DNA of 64,000 nt from Lepidonotus clava (GCA_936440205.1 OW387133.1:6042001-6106000), one strand, 5' to 3'. Shown: positions 13,300-24,257, counted from the stretch's first letter. Notes: generated by a model not told the origin, from the sequence alone. Numbers and translations are program-made.

Positions 13300-13549
13300 G
13301 GCTAAGCCCCTTTGTAAAATCGCCAAATTCGCCAAAAGTCATAATGCTCTGGATAAGCCAAATGTTATGCTGAATAGCAGTTTTTCTTGCTAGGAAATTA
13401 ATTGTAACTTGGCTCATGTCTTAGGACATATAAATCACCATAATTTTCATTCTGAAATCCATTTGCCAGATTGGTAGCGGTTAGCACGTTTCCTGCAGTC
13501 ACATCTCTCTCTACATCCTACTCCTTCCCTATACTTTTTAAAAATCAAT
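13300..13549. other. short stretch with nothing recognised
   Basis: No supported features. Confidence 0.4.
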
Positions 13550-13698
13550 AATCAGCTGATTTTAACACTAATTCCATTGGTGGGCCCCCAGATCAAACAT
13601 ATTGGTTCCAATACAGATTACTGACAATCGATCATAGGAATCAGCTGATTTTATCTCATTGGACAACTGTGTAAAACGTAGTGGGTATGTGGCTTTTA
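13550..13698. repeat. fragment of MITE family C
   Basis: AATCAGCTGATTTTA occurs twice, and the block ends in GTAGTGGGTATGTGGCTTTTA, close to the family C right end. Confidence 0.45.
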
Positions 13699-13724
13699 GG
13701 TATGTGTAGGAATGACACTACCAT

Positions 13725-14130
13725 CCAGGGGGGAAGGACTTGGTTCTCAAAGGGGTACCCACTGCCAAACAGACCCGCAAAGCAGGGGCGGTGAACGTCA
13801 AAACTCAGGGGCAAGCGGCCACTTTTTTGCCAATAAGAGGGGGTGGTGAACGACTTCTGTGAAACAGTAATGCATGGGCAATAATTCAAAATTTAACTTA
13901 ATATATTACATTAATTTGACACACAAATCTTACAGCAACTTTATCAGGAGTTCTCCTAAGCAATTTTGTTGATTTTTGTCTATTTCATTGTATTTAGACC
14001 CTCTGATTTTGGGGGTCGGTGATCAGCATACCAAAAAAATAGGGGGCAGTCAACAAAAATTCAGGAGTGGACAGTCACAAAAACGAGGGGTGATAGTTTG
14101 GCAGTGGGTAGTTACCTTCATAGAGTCAGT
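13725..14130 (+). repeat. dispersed repeat, family G
   Basis: Second forward copy, collinear with 10450-10800 and clearer. It carries CACTGCCAAACAGACC at the left and TTTGGCAGTGGGTAG at the right, so the two ends form an imperfect inverted repeat, as expected of a MITE-like element. Confidence 0.65.
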
Positions 14131-14449
14131 GCCCCCCCCCCCTGGGGACTGCCACTGCTGGGCCGTTATCGGTATGGGTAGGCCTACCATGTGCAGCCCA
14201 TTACCCTGTTAACCAGTCTTATTTTGTTGTTCCTAAGATGGGTCACACCCACAACAAACAGGCTGGGAAAACAAACAATTTTTACACGCCATTTATTTTG
14301 GCCTCTCTGCAGATTTTATGCTAGTAGACAACTGATGTCAATCGCAGGAAGTGGCGAGGAAATACTAGTTTCCCTATTTAAGGGTGCAGTTAAATCGTAG
14401 TTTAAAAGATCAAATATTTTTACAAAGACAGCCACTATCTTTTATTACT
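14131..14449. other. stretch with nothing recognised
   Basis: Contains a poly-C run at about 14133-14143 and otherwise no recognised feature. Confidence 0.4.
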
Positions 14450-15505
14450 GCCCTCTCTCCCTCCTCCCGCCTCCCCATCCCTCTCAGTTATCTGCCATCC
14501 CTATACTACCCTCCTCGTACGCCTACCAGCTCTCTCTACTACCCCTACCAGCCCTGCGATACCCCAACACCCTTCTTCTGTCCCACCCAGCCCTCTACTA
14601 TCCTGCCTAGCCCTCTACTACCCCTATCAGTCATCTCCTACTTGCTGTCCTCTACTAGCCATACCAGTGCTCTACTACCCCACCCAGCCCTCTCCTACCC
14701 CACCCAGCCCTCTACTACCCCACCCAGCCCTCTACTACCCCACCCAGTCCTCTGCTACCCCACCAAGCCCTCTACTACCCCACCCAGCCCTCTACTACCC
14801 CACCCTGCCCTCTGCTACCCCATCCAGTCCTCTGCTACCCCACCCAGTCCTCTACTACCCCACCTTGTCCTCTACTACCCCACCCAGCCCTCTACTACCC
14901 CAACCAGCCCTCTACTAACCCAACCAGCCCTCTAATAACCCAACCAGCCCTCTAATAACCCACCCACCCCTCTACTACCCCTACCAGTCCTCTACTACCC
15001 CATCCAGCCCTGTACTACCCCTACCAGTCCTCTACTACCCCATCAAACCCTCTACTACCCCACCCAGCCCTCTACTACCCCACCCACCCCTCTACTACCC
15101 CACCCATCCCTCTACTACTCCACCTAGCCCTCTACTACCCCACCCAGCCCTCTAGTGCCCCACCCAGCCCTCTACTTCCCCACCCACCCCTCTACTACCC
15201 CAACCACCCCCCTACTACCCCACCCACCCCTCTGCTACCCCACCCAGCCCTCTGCTACCCCACCCAGCCCTCTACTATCCCCACCCTGCCCTCTGCTACC
15301 CCACCCTGCCCTCTGCTACCCCACCCACCCCTCTACTACCCCACCTACCCCTCTACTACCCCACTCACCCCTCTACTACCCCACCCAGCCCTCTACTACC
15401 CCACCCAGCCCTCTACTACCCCACCCACCCCTCTGCTACCCCACCCAGCCCTCTACTACCCCACCCTGCCCTCTGCTACCCCACCCAGCCCTCTACTACC
15501 CCACT
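14450..15505. repeat. 20-bp minisatellite
   Basis: Regular array of a 20-bp unit CCCTCTACTACCCCACCCAG, about 40 copies from 14640, with a more degenerate lead-in from 14450. Unit variants (CTCTGCTACC, CACCCACC, CACCCTG) occur in blocks. The top strand is almost purine-free apart from A and G at fixed places; the bottom strand has GGGGTAGTAG runs that could form G-quadruplexes. Long Pro/Ser/Thr/Tyr-rich ORFs across it are by-products of a stop-poor unit. Confidence 0.95.
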
Positions 15506-16381
15506 ATTGTTACCAATACTGATACTAAGGGGACACACTCTCTTCACAATATTGGACAGACTTTCACATATAGTTTCCATGTTTTTCAAGTTCTTAATCA
15601 AGCAAACTAAACCAATTAGACATCCTTCAATGTTCCATGACTAGGCCTAGTGGTTGTGCTACACTCTTCTTAGTTCTTGTTCAGTGCAGGTGGTTTGTAT
15701 TGTAAGGGTTCACGGAGCTTGCCCTGGTGAGGAAAGGGAAGGCGAAATAGCAATGGTCAGTGTCAGACTGACAAAAGGAAAGGGGTGGAAAAGAGTAAAC
15801 GGCAGGTGCTTAGTCTGGCTGGGTATTATCAGGGACTGAGGGGATCAAAGGCTGGGATTTATGAGTCTTAGTACCATAAGTAGACAGACTAATAAGATAA
15901 GGGGGTAGGGCCAGTGGATGGGTGGTTAAAGAAGTGTCTGAAGGCTGCACCCCCAGGGAGGAGGGTGAACATTCTGTCCTCGGACTCGGGGCGATTTGTT
16001 TTATTATACCTTATTGCATACTGGCTGCAGCTCTAGCATCATTAAGTCTCTAGATGCAAGTACGAAGTCTTAGGCTCTTGTGTCTACTCATTCACTCATT
16101 ATAACTTGAACTCTCAATTCTAAACAACACATAATGTGTCTCATTGACTCGCAAAGAAGTTGTTTTTTTTCAATCAGTCCCTGGTCTCCAGTACCATTAC
16201 AACCAACGTACATGGGGTCTTTGCATCCTATGATTTCATACTGTTATGATTAACATTTGTAGAACTTTTATACTATCAAATCTGTCGTAAAATTATTGAC
16301 ATAACTACTGATTATCACTGAATTGAAGTGCTAGAGGCATACCCCATTACTTTTCCAAATTGGGAAAAATAGATTTGGTCT
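15506..16381. other. stretch with nothing recognised
   Basis: No gene or shared repeat seen. Confidence 0.4.
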
Positions 16382-16582
16382 TAAGCCCCATACCCACTAA
16401 GTGATTTTGGCTTTGTCCCCCGTCAGTATGCTATATTGAAATGAATATGTTTGATAAAATCGTCGGGAAAATTGTTTGGCGATTTTCCTGGCAAGTCAGA
16501 TCAAAGACGTGCATTTCAATATAGCATACTGACAAGCGATCAGGGAAAAGAGGCCCAAATCGGCCAGTGGGTATGGGGCTTT
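16382..16582. mobile_element. MITE, family C (TIR TAAAGCCCCATACCCACTA)
   Basis: Ends TAAGCCCCATACCCACTAAG and CCAGTGGGTATGGGGCTTTA are inverted copies. Inside, CAGTATGCTATATTGAAATG recurs in reverse complement, giving a second nested stem, so most of the element can form one long cruciform. About 200 bp, non-coding. Other copies: 39977-40197 and 59721-59934. Confidence 0.85.
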
Positions 16583-16689
16583 AGTAGCATTGTTCTATTT
16601 TCTTGCGAGCAATTGCAGGGCCAACCACTCCGGGGCCCAGTCACACAAACAGGTAACCAAAGATGGTAACCCATAGCTGACAATCGATA

Positions 16690-17095
16690 AGCCTGGTCAC
16701 AAGGTGTTGGGTGGTCAGACGCCATTGATTGATATTTGTCGGCCTGGCCTCCTTGAGTTCTCCCTGGTCACTGACCCCAGCCAGGCTAGTCCTTTCATGA
16801 CCTAGATACCTGCATAATAGGTTCTTATACCCACAACAGTCCATGGCTTTTATTGGTCTCTTAAAAGAAGGAATTCTTTTGTTAGCCCTCTATAACTGTA
16901 TAATTGGCATGGGGAACCCCTGTGATGGTTGTTGGGCTGCTGGCTGGTTTATGGTCTTACCTGCCATAAACCAATGGGATTTGAGTGGGAACTCCCACCT
17001 AAAATGGTTGCTGGTTAACAGTACTCCTAGTTTGAGCACCTAGCGGATTTGGACATAACTACAGTCTATAGCCTGGCCTGCCTCTGCTTAGAGAA
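16690..17095 (+). repeat. dispersed repeat, family H, copy 2
   Basis: Collinear with 11790-12150 (see the shared phrases there); slightly longer and less gapped. Confidence 0.65.
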
Positions 17096-17910
17096 TGGGC
17101 CTACACAGGCCAAGGAACCAGCAGGGAATGATCATTAGATGTAGTATAGTGTAGTAGCCATTTCTGTAATATTTTAGTTGAATCATGGGCAGATAAAGGG
17201 GGAAGCACGGGGTGTGCGTCTCTCCCTTTTAACTGATCAATGAAAAAAATATTCAATAAAGTGACCCCCCCCTTATAAAATCCTTGCTGTAGTTGGGCAC
17301 AAGTTTAGACTTGTTGTGTCATATATCCTTATTGCATACTGATGGCAATCTTCAGAACAATGTAATGAGCATGAAACTATATACCATCTTAGTTTGAAAG
17401 AAAAATAATTTCTATATGCAAATATTGATAGTCCCTCATGCCACATTTCTGTTTATATTTCACATAGATGGAAAGTAAATCATTTTCTAAATATTATATC
17501 ACGCACTATTTTAGTCATTGTTAACAAAGTTGGCTTAATTATCCCAACATGGTAAATGAGAGCGTTAAAAAATCTCCCACTCAACTGCTCAAGCGTAAGG
17601 ACCACCTCCAGCCTGCGCTTAAGACATCTGAATTATTAAAGGCCCTCCCCCAGTATAAGTAATGGCCATTTCACGGGTGGCGCCACCTTGTGGATTTAGG
17701 TGTAATCAGATGTCGTGATCAATCAGTGCCCGCTCGATGCCATCTGGTGTCACGGTCAGCCATTGGTCGATAAATGCTGGTCACGTGATGAGATAGATCC
17801 CCATGGGACCCAGGCTGGAGTGGCACACAGGGCTGGGTATGGAGGGGCCCTTGATGGAGGGGGGGTGGAGGGTGGTCCACATGTCACATGTTGAATTGTA
17901 CAAGTGGCTT
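17096..17910. other. intergenic stretch
   Basis: AT-rich to about 17560, then a patch near 17670-17780 with GGCGCCACCTTGTGGATTTA, a phrase type common in SINE tails and bodies. No gene recognised. Confidence 0.4.
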
Positions 17911-17917
17911 CGCCAGG

Positions 17918-17985
17918 ATTAGAATCCACAACCTTATGGTTTGGAGGTGAGGGTCTTTACCACTACACCATGCACATGGAGGATG
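17918..17985 (-). other. tRNA-derived sequence (SINE or tRNA pseudogene)
   Basis: On the minus strand an A-box-like TGGTGTAGTGGTAAAGACC and a B-box-like GTGGATTCTAATCC are spaced as in a tRNA gene. I could not pair acceptor and anticodon stems cleanly, so this is more likely a tRNA-derived SINE head or pseudogene than a working tRNA. Confidence 0.45.
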
Positions 17986-17999
17986 AGGCTGGAACTATG

Positions 18000-18215
18000 A
18001 AATGGGGTCACGACCCAATTTGCTGGTTCCCACAGGTCCTTTTGAAAGCAGTTTAACAAAACAGCAACCAGATGGACAGGTTGATTATGACCCATTCCGC
18101 TGGTTCTTGCTAAGACCTGAAGAAAGTTCAGTATGTAGGCAGCAACATGGGAAAGGACATCATTTTAGAAGAAGTAGGGTAACTATGGGATTTTACTTTA
18201 CTGTTGTTTATAGAG
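18000..18215 (+). repeat. dispersed repeat shared with 44090-44225
   Basis: Shared phrases: CAACCAGATGGACWGG, GCTGGTTCTTG, AAGTTCAGTATGTAGG and GGACRTCATTTTAGRAG. The order is the same in both copies. Function and class unknown; it directly follows the tRNA-like stretch at 17918-17985 and might be the body of the same SINE. Confidence 0.5.
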
Positions 18216-19447
18216 GTACCAATGCTAATGTTATATTAGTTATTTCGGTATGCTAGCCTACAATAACCGCAGTCTTCCCTCTTGTCTTGGTTGCAGGTCA
18301 TCTCAAAATTTAGCTCATCATTGAGAGGTGACAGACACGATATACATCACTGTGCTCCCATCGTCAATCATCAGTCCATAGAGGCTAATCCATTTGACCC
18401 AATACAGCCAATGCTCCTATCTTTTTTACTTGCTGGTCCGCTCACTCAACAGTAACCAGAGTTTGTGGTGCCACTGACTGAACGAGGTGTTTAGCTATCT
18501 GCTTTCATGTAACACTCTTGTGCTGGCGGCACTCAAGTCCCCTTTTAAGTCAAAACCTATGACGTAGCCCCCCTCACTCTCCGTCTTTAGGAGAAACACT
18601 CTTATCCCTGAGTTCTGCTTTCTTTGCAAGCTGGCCATAGTTTTCAAAAGGACTGATACCCGCGTCAGTACAGAATCTAAAAAAATATTATGTCCCTTGT
18701 CACTCAACTTCTCATGTCCCATGCCACTTCCAAGACCTTCTCATATCTCATAGAATTCGAGAAATGGCCCCCGTCACATTATTTATTTTTTCTTCGTGTT
18801 CCAAAGCAAAATGTTGCGTGTCAATTTCATGAAATGGCCATGTGGCCGTGTCGAACTTAGGGTCTGGGGCCATCATGGAAATTGTGTGTGTGTGTGTGTG
18901 ATAGGGGGCTTTAGATTTGATTGGGGTGTGGGCTGAGGTTTAGGGTTGGGAGTTAGAGACTCTGGTTTAGGCATCTTAACACTATGAATAACGTGCTTTT
19001 TGAGGTCTGTAGCAAGATTCAAAACATGGCATAACATTCCTCTTTAGTGGTCTCAATGTAATTGCAGTGCAAAAGGAAATAGTTCTGTTTTATGCAAGCC
19101 ATAATTACACACCTATGAAATAATCTAGATTTAATGTGTTGATATACTATGATATGTGTCCCTATAATGTGAGAATGTACCATTTCGTCAGATCCATTAT
19201 GTGTTGGTCCAACAATTATTTTAAGCGTCTTCTATAGTAGTATCCATAATTGATTGAGACTTTACACCTGAATTCTCTTGGTGATTGCAAGTCTCAAGTA
19301 GGGATAAGGCATTAATAAGTAAAGCCTTACACGGGCAATCCTGATGGGATCTTAGGTCATAGTGCCCCAGGATCTCATGGCGGATTTCCATCGTTCTATG
19401 ATTGCTTATCAATGTGCTATAATATATATAATATAATAATAATATAT
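18216..19447. other. intergenic stretch with a (TG)n microsatellite
   Basis: A (TG)n run of about 9 units lies near 18884-18901. The 18740-18870 part carries weak family E-like phrases (GTCACATT, AAATGGCCATGTGG). No gene recognised. Confidence 0.45.
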
Positions 19448-19557
19448 CTGAGATTTTTTGAAAAAGTGCGCCTATAATAGGAAGTACAGGCCCAATTCCT
19501 ATATTATAGGAATTCGGCCTTACATTAAGTACAGGCGCACATTTTCAAAAATCTCAG
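19448..19557. mobile_element. short foldback element, ~110 bp
   Basis: CTGAGATTTTTTGAAAAAGT followed by GCGCCT at the left mirrors AGGCGCAC and TTTTCAAAAATCTCAG at the right, giving a ~25-bp stem. An inner CCTATATTATAGG palindrome marks the centre. A small MITE or a structured RNA remnant. Confidence 0.65.
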
Positions 19558-19838
19558 ACCGCCCCTACCCCCTCTTTGACGAAAATACGCTTTGGATTTG
19601 TAAAGGAAATTACATTCATTTCTAAAAAAAATCCCACATTCCGCTTACTTTGGTGCCCACATACTTAATGGAAGGCCCCTTAGCGTTTTTTATTGAAACC
19701 TTTTCCAAATAGATTACTCATACACGATCATTATTCATAATGATTAAGTCGTGATTTGATTACAACAATACCGATTATTATTATAATCATGGTGAGTTTA
19801 TGTCATTTTAATCAGACCTGTTCTCATTTTCTTCCCAG
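19558..19838. other. short stretch with nothing recognised
   Basis: AT-rich, ends in the pyrimidine tract of the exon candidate that follows. Confidence 0.4.
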
Positions 19839-19980
19839 ATGGACACGTAGGACTTTCGCCGCCCGGAATACCCCCGCCCCCTGGACCCAACCCCCACAAT
19901 GGATACCATTGCAGAGAGACAGGACGTCAAGGGTGGATTTCGAAACGCCTTTGACAGGCAGAACAGGTGTATGGAGACAG
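19839..19980 (+). CDS. candidate internal exon of an unidentified host gene
   Basis: A 142-bp GC-rich block stands out in AT-rich surroundings. It is preceded by a strong acceptor (TTCTCATTTTCTTCCCAG) and followed by a good donor (CAG|GTGGGT). More than one frame is wholly or partly open; the frame ending in MDTIAERQDVKGGFRNAF has the most protein-like composition but would need a slightly later acceptor because of an upstream stop, while another frame reads through the whole block. No neighbouring exon could be linked to it and no protein family is recognised. It could equally be a chance pairing of splice-like motifs. Confidence 0.25.
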
Positions 19981-20850
19981 GTGGGTGGGCTTCTCTCAGA
20001 GTGATGGACTGAGACTGCTGTCATGAACTTTCTGCCCTTGTATTTACTATTATAGGTACGCTGCCGCTATTTTTGTAAGGCGGAAAGATAGTATAAATCT
20101 GCTGCTAGCTTGTAGTGATTTCTCCAAGTGTTTGTATAGGATCTGGCCTATCTGAAATGTACACCTCTGTCTATGTCCATGTCTATGTTTCAGAGATGCC
20201 ATTTTTCAAACTGTTTCCAGTTTTCTGGATTTCCCCGGTTGGGTATAAAAATAAAACTCTTTGAACTAATCCCCAATTTTGCCTTTCAAGTAATTCTTCG
20301 ATTGTTTCTACACCAATTCAAACCCCAAATTTTCCAAGTGAAAAGTCCCATCCTTTTAGTTTCTAAATCTTTCCTTCCTTCTTTTCTGAATTTGTGATCT
20401 ATCGAGTGGCATCTCTGATGCTTGTCCTTTGCTGGAATTCTTTTTAACCTGATCTGGCTATATCTGTCTGTGTGTGCATGATGTCTTTCAGATGAAGCAG
20501 ACTCATCAAGTTTGTCCTTAATGTGTACAGTTGAGCCAGATTCTTTATGCTTATAGTTGTGCATCAATCCATATTAAATTATTTTCATGTCTTTCTCTGC
20601 CCAAATGCATCCAATCCACATACATACCCGTGACAACATTTTGATCCGACCGACAGAATTTATTTCCACCCCCATCTCTCTAGCCAGAATCACCGATCTC
20701 TTTTTATCAGGAATCTCTTTAGTGGAAACTGGGGTATCAATAGGGGACTTTATATGGGCCAACAGACCCATTTCTCATAGCACTCCCCTGAGACCTTCCC
20801 TTGGCCAAGGGCCAGGTTGACGGCAGAGCTGTATCAAAAAGAATACCAAA
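19981..20850. other. stretch with nothing recognised
   Basis: No supported gene or repeat up to the MITE boundary. Confidence 0.4.
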
Positions 20851-21065
20851 CCCAGCCAAGTTGCAACGTAACAGAAACATTCTGCAACCCTACGTTTTTA
20901 GTCAGTCTGTTACTTACTAAGATGGCATGTAACCATATTATTGTTGATGGTGAGGTTGAAACGTCATCAAATCAGAATGTGATTATAACATTAAATTTGG
21001 TGAGGTTAGGGCAAAACCAAAATAGAATGTTATCAGAACATTCTGTTTAGGTTGAAGAACATAAC
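20851..21065. mobile_element. MITE family B, left part, interrupted by the Polinton
   Basis: Begins with CCCAGCCAAG, the family B end, and runs collinear with the left 215 bp of the copy at 57476. It continues at 38827-38977 on the other side of the Polinton. Without the insertion the element would be about 366 bp, the size of its relatives. Confidence 0.9.
21060..21065. repeat. Polinton target-site duplication, left (CATAAC)
   Basis: The six bases before the left terminus are identical to the six after the right terminus (38821-38826). Six-base duplications are characteristic of Polinton integrases. Confidence 0.95.
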
Positions 21066-21202
21066 AGTAGTATAATGGAGTCGCTGGCGCGCATAGTCAA
21101 TGCTACTAATTAGGTCACTAGGTCAGTACGAGTGAGCATCGGGCATAAATAGGTTCATAGACTAATAGAGACTTTGAATAATTAGGTCATTACGACCTAC
21201 TT
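21066..21202 (+). repeat. Polinton terminal inverted repeat, left
   Basis: 137 bp, pairs with 38684-38820. It contains repeated TAGGTCA/CTACGACC words, also seen just inside the repeat (GTGACCTAC), which might serve as protein-binding or replication-start sites. Confidence 0.95.
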
Positions 21203-21669
21203 TCGTGACCTACTTTTAAAAATACGTTTAAGGAACGTATGTGTTATTTCGTTATTTTTTCATTTTTTTTATATATACTTTCTACGTATATTTTACCGGA
21301 TAATTTACCGGATGTTCTATTATTTTCGTTATTTTTACATATTTTTTTGTATATAGTTTGTATAAGCTTATGGCATTTATTATTCATTACATATAATAAA
21401 TAAAACAAAACAACATTTTTTTAGTTATTTTTTATTAAAAATCGTAAAAAGCGGATTATAATTCATATATACATTGCTTTTCTTTTAGATTTTTTAAAAA
21501 ATTGTTAAATATTTTATGTTTTTTCATATATTTTATACTTTTTTTGGTTTTTCATACATTTCCTATATAGTGAAAATGTTTCAGTTTTTTTTAGCTATAG
21601 TTCATTGTCCTTGGGCAGTCATTTTTCAGCTTTTTATCTATAATTCATTGTCCTTGGTCAGTTATTTTC
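21203..21669. other. AT-rich subterminal region of the Polinton
   Basis: Very T-rich on the plus strand. On the minus strand AATAAA poly(A) signals can be read at 21376-21381 and 21431-21436, suitably placed for the end of the leftward transcript. A ~50-bp unit containing TTCATTGTCCTTGG is tandemly repeated at 21590-21665. Confidence 0.6.
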
Positions 21670-22089
21670 TTAAAGGGCGAAGGAATTGTTGGAGCATGAG
21701 AAACCACAGCCTCTAGATTGCGCTGAACGTTCTGTGAGTTCTTCCAGCTTACTTTGCAAGTTGGTAACGGCGAAGAGGAGTCGGTCAACATTAGACGACA
21801 GGGCCTCCACACAGTCAATGGTGTTCTCCAGATCACGTTGCATGCGACCTAGTGATATGGGACGTCTCTTAGGCATGTCCAGTATTACATCTTCTTCTTC
21901 TGATGACTCTCCTTTTTCCGCTGTATCTGTAGATAACCACATTTCTAGCGTTTCAACATCTGGTGTTTCCGTCTTCTCCATTTCCACCGGTTTAAGTTCA
22001 TGTAAGAAAGAACTGTCTTGTCCGTTAGGTTTGTCATGGCTGGGGTACCTAGCGCTGACAGTGCGACGTAGGGGTTGAGAGTGCGACAT
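21670..22089 (-). CDS. Polinton coiled-coil protein, unknown function
   Basis: 139 residues. The N-terminal half is polar and acidic with a short EEED stretch; residues about 82-117 (LENTIDCVEALSSNVDRL and onward) have heptad-like leucines typical of a coiled coil. It overlaps the end of the protease gene upstream by about 145 bp in another frame, so it may be the last gene of the leftward block. No family recognised. A structural or fibre-like role is possible from position next to capsid genes, but that is inference only. Confidence 0.6.
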   Translation of the reverse strand: MSHSQPLRRTVSARYPSHDKPNGQDSSFLHELKPVEMEKTETPDVETLEMWLSTDTAEKGESSEEEDVILDMPKRRPISLGRMQRDLENTIDCVEALSSNVDRLLFAVTNLQSKLEELTERSAQSRGCGFSCSNNSFAL

Positions 22090-22445
22090 GTTTCTATGAG
22101 AAAACGAACACAGTGCGCTCCGCAGGTGGTGGTTGTGAGTGCTTGTAGTTGTTGTCGGTTATACTCCCAGATACCGTATGACGAACGTTGGCAGAACGAG
22201 ATGTGTTTTATAGCTATTGGTGGTAACCCGAATGAGTCAAAATAGAAAGTTTTCCCTTGTGGTGATACCCAAAATGCTACCCAATGTTCCCCTGGTTTAT
22301 TGTGAGGATCTGTGTTGCTAATGAAACAAGTGAAGGGTTGTGGTTTTTTTGGTATTCTATCAGAGGGAAAAGTTCCAAGGAAATATCTATTTGTGTGGGG
22401 ATGGTTGCGTAGAATTTTGTTCAATTCTGAGGTTTTGAGAACCAT
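21945..22445 (-). CDS. PRO: Polinton adenain-like cysteine protease
   Basis: 166 residues, the usual size for Polinton proteases. The pattern GEHWVAFWV (His54), YFDSFG (Asp70) and TTTCGAHCVRF (Cys108) fits the His-Asp/Glu-Cys arrangement of adenovirus protease and related C5/C48 enzymes. In adenoviruses and related elements this enzyme matures capsid and core proteins. The start lies 9 bp after the major capsid stop, and the end runs into the next gene in another frame. Confidence 0.92.
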   Translation of the reverse strand: MVLKTSELNKILRNHPHTNRYFLGTFPSDRIPKKPQPFTCFISNTDPHNKPGEHWVAFWVSPQGKTFYFDSFGLPPIAIKHISFCQRSSYGIWEYNRQQLQALTTTTCGAHCVRFLIETCRTLNPYVALSALGTPAMTNLTDKTVLSYMNLNRWKWRRRKHQMLKR

Positions 22446-22453
22446 CTTCAGTT

Positions 22454-23764
22454 CTACACCATGGCGTAGTCAGTGACCGGCAATCGGTCGGCTGTGAGCT
22501 GGATCAAGCTGTCATAAGTGCTCAGCATAATTACTGAAACCGCGTGACCCAGCGCTTCAGCAAACTTCAGGGACACCGACAGCTTTCCCTGTCGCAGCAG
22601 GTTGATTCGGGCGTCCTCCGGAGTTCGGTCGGGGGTCAGGTCGAAAGCAAACAACGTGTACCCGTTCTTAAAATGATGTAACTGAATACCGCAGTCGTGA
22701 CCCGAAGCTAATAGTCCAGTCTCCTTGAAGAGTTGACTGTAGGCTCTGCTAACGTTTCCGTTGACAAAGTCTGTCTTCACGTGGAACTTCTGATCGTCGA
22801 ACTGCAAGGCTACTTCTGTTACGTCGTAGTGCTTGAAGTTGAACGGATTCTCCGTCTTGCTCCCTGAGCTGGCCGACTCTTTGACGAAGCCAATAATCAC
22901 CCCCGTGGGGATCTGCGTTGTGTCGGGGACGGTCCACGTGTACTCCGATGAACCTTGCGTGAGGGTGTGCTTTGTGACCTTGCTCCTGGTGATCGGGTAG
23001 TTGAATGGTCCCATCTTGGGGTCGCGTACACTTTTATTGTGTACCTCCACCACCTCGTCCCTGACGTGAACTTGGCGCATGGTCATTTCGGCCTTCTTGA
23101 TGACGACTTTGTAACTCTCGTTAGCGGCCATCTGCATGTAGAAGCTGGCGGGCTGACGTTCGAAGACGAGTTTGATCTCGCAGTGAGAGGGTAGGAGTTT
23201 ACACTGAGTAAACAAATCGAGGTGTGGTCTTGCTACCATAGACTTAACACCTCCGACATGGACTGTTCGTCGTGAGTTCCAACCTGCGTTGGCTGCACCT
23301 CTGGTGTCCATTTTTTCCGGGGTGTCCATGAACCAGTTCTGGCAACCTTGGAGGCGACACTTTCTGGCCCCCTCCTCCGTCGTCAGGAGGTCGATGAGAT
23401 AGGACTTGTAGGAGTACTCTTCATTGTTCGAAGTTACCTTCTCCCCGTTGACGAGAAGCTGCACGCTGCTGAAAAGTGAATGAATTAAGTTGTTGACTGG
23501 AGCTGCATCGTGTGCCACGGTTAAGGCAGCTTCGTCGTTTGCTTGAACTACATACTCTAGGTAGAGTTCAGCTTCGCTGAGGTCTGTGTAAAGATTGCTC
23601 GGTTCGAAGGTGAAGTCAAAACAAGTTGTGGTGTCAGTGAGAGCGTTGTTTGTTGTTTTCTTGACGAATTGACTTCGGAGAATATCTTTCTGTGATATAG
23701 GTAGTGCGTGTAAATCCAATTCACCTACGGCACATGTTGCCGCACAGGGGTGAATGAGACTCAT
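22454..23764 (-). CDS. MCP: Polinton major capsid protein (double jelly-roll)
   Basis: 436 residues. Recognised from conserved phrases of Polinton major capsid proteins: an N-terminal ELDLHALPISQKDI, a VNNLIHSLFSSVQLLVNG strand pair, ARPHLDLFTQCKLLP, NPFNFKHYDVTEVALQ and a C-terminal TLFAFDLTPDRTPEDA followed by LSVSLKFAEAL. Such proteins form the hexon-like trimers of icosahedral shells. It lies between the core-like gene (10 bp upstream) and the protease (8 bp downstream), the typical morphogenesis order. Confidence 0.93.
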   Translation of the reverse strand: MSLIHPCAATCAVGELDLHALPISQKDILRSQFVKKTTNNALTDTTTCFDFTFEPSNLYTDLSEAELYLEYVVQANDEAALTVAHDAAPVNNLIHSLFSSVQLLVNGEKVTSNNEEYSYKSYLIDLLTTEEGARKCRLQGCQNWFMDTPEKMDTRGAANAGWNSRRTVHVGGVKSMVARPHLDLFTQCKLLPSHCEIKLVFERQPASFYMQMAANESYKVVIKKAEMTMRQVHVRDEVVEVHNKSVRDPKMGPFNYPITRSKVTKHTLTQGSSEYTWTVPDTTQIPTGVIIGFVKESASSGSKTENPFNFKHYDVTEVALQFDDQKFHVKTDFVNGNVSRAYSQLFKETGLLASGHDCGIQLHHFKNGYTLFAFDLTPDRTPEDARINLLRQGKLSVSLKFAEALGHAVSVIMLSTYDSLIQLTADRLPVTDYAMV

Positions 23765-23774
23765 GATGAACCCT

Positions 23775-24239
23775 TTAGAAAAGGGTAGACTTACGTCTAC
23801 CTACACTCTTCTTCTTCCCGTTACCACGTCTTGCACCTTGCGTTGCTCGGCGTCGTTTGGCTGGAGGGCCATCGTCGTCAGTGTTTAAGTACCTTCTGGC
23901 TGCACTGAATGCTGTGTCCATTAAGGAACTTCCTGCACTCTTTGACCTTTTTACTAGGCTCTTCTTAAAGTTTTTTCCAGCCACGACATCGTCAAAAACA
24001 CCTTTTCCTGTTTTGACGATGGTGGGGACGGCTGCTTTAAATGCTGACGCACCGAGCTTCTTTATCATCGGAAGAGCCGATCTCATTATACTTCCGAATA
24101 TTCCGTGGCCACGTTGTCTTTTAGCTCCACCGAAAGCAGGTAATTGTCCACTTCCAAATTGTGAACGCTTATAATATTGGCCATATTCACCTCTTGGTGA
24201 TGAATACAAGGGTGGCACGTTCATATAGTAACTCACCAT
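23775..24239 (-). CDS. Polinton basic core-like protein
   Basis: 154 residues, strongly basic at the C-terminus (PPAKRRRATQGARRGNGKKK). The middle (GIFGSIMRSALPMIKKLGAS and VTIVKTGKGVFDD-like stretch) is a Gly/Ala/Lys-rich amphipathic region like adenovirus pVI/pX-type core or cement proteins. It probably binds DNA inside a particle; inferred from composition and from its place between penton-like and major capsid genes. Confidence 0.65.
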   Translation of the reverse strand: MVSYYMNVPPLYSSPRGEYGQYYKRSQFGSGQLPAFGGAKRQRGHGIFGSIMRSALPMIKKLGASAFKAAVPTIVKTGKGVFDDVVAGKNFKKSLVKRSKSAGSSLMDTAFSAARRYLNTDDDGPPAKRRRATQGARRGNGKKKSVGRRKSTLF

Positions 24240-24257
24240 TTTCCAATGTCTTCCTTC

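Noticed and set aside
14650-15505. CRISPR array
   Set aside because: The unit is tandem with no unique spacers, and the setting is an animal genome.
14384-15610. Pro/Ser/Thr/Tyr-rich ORFs of up to 183 codons
   Set aside because: They are translations of a 20-bp minisatellite; several frames are open at once and the unit is not a multiple of three, so the pattern is a by-product of a stop-free unit.
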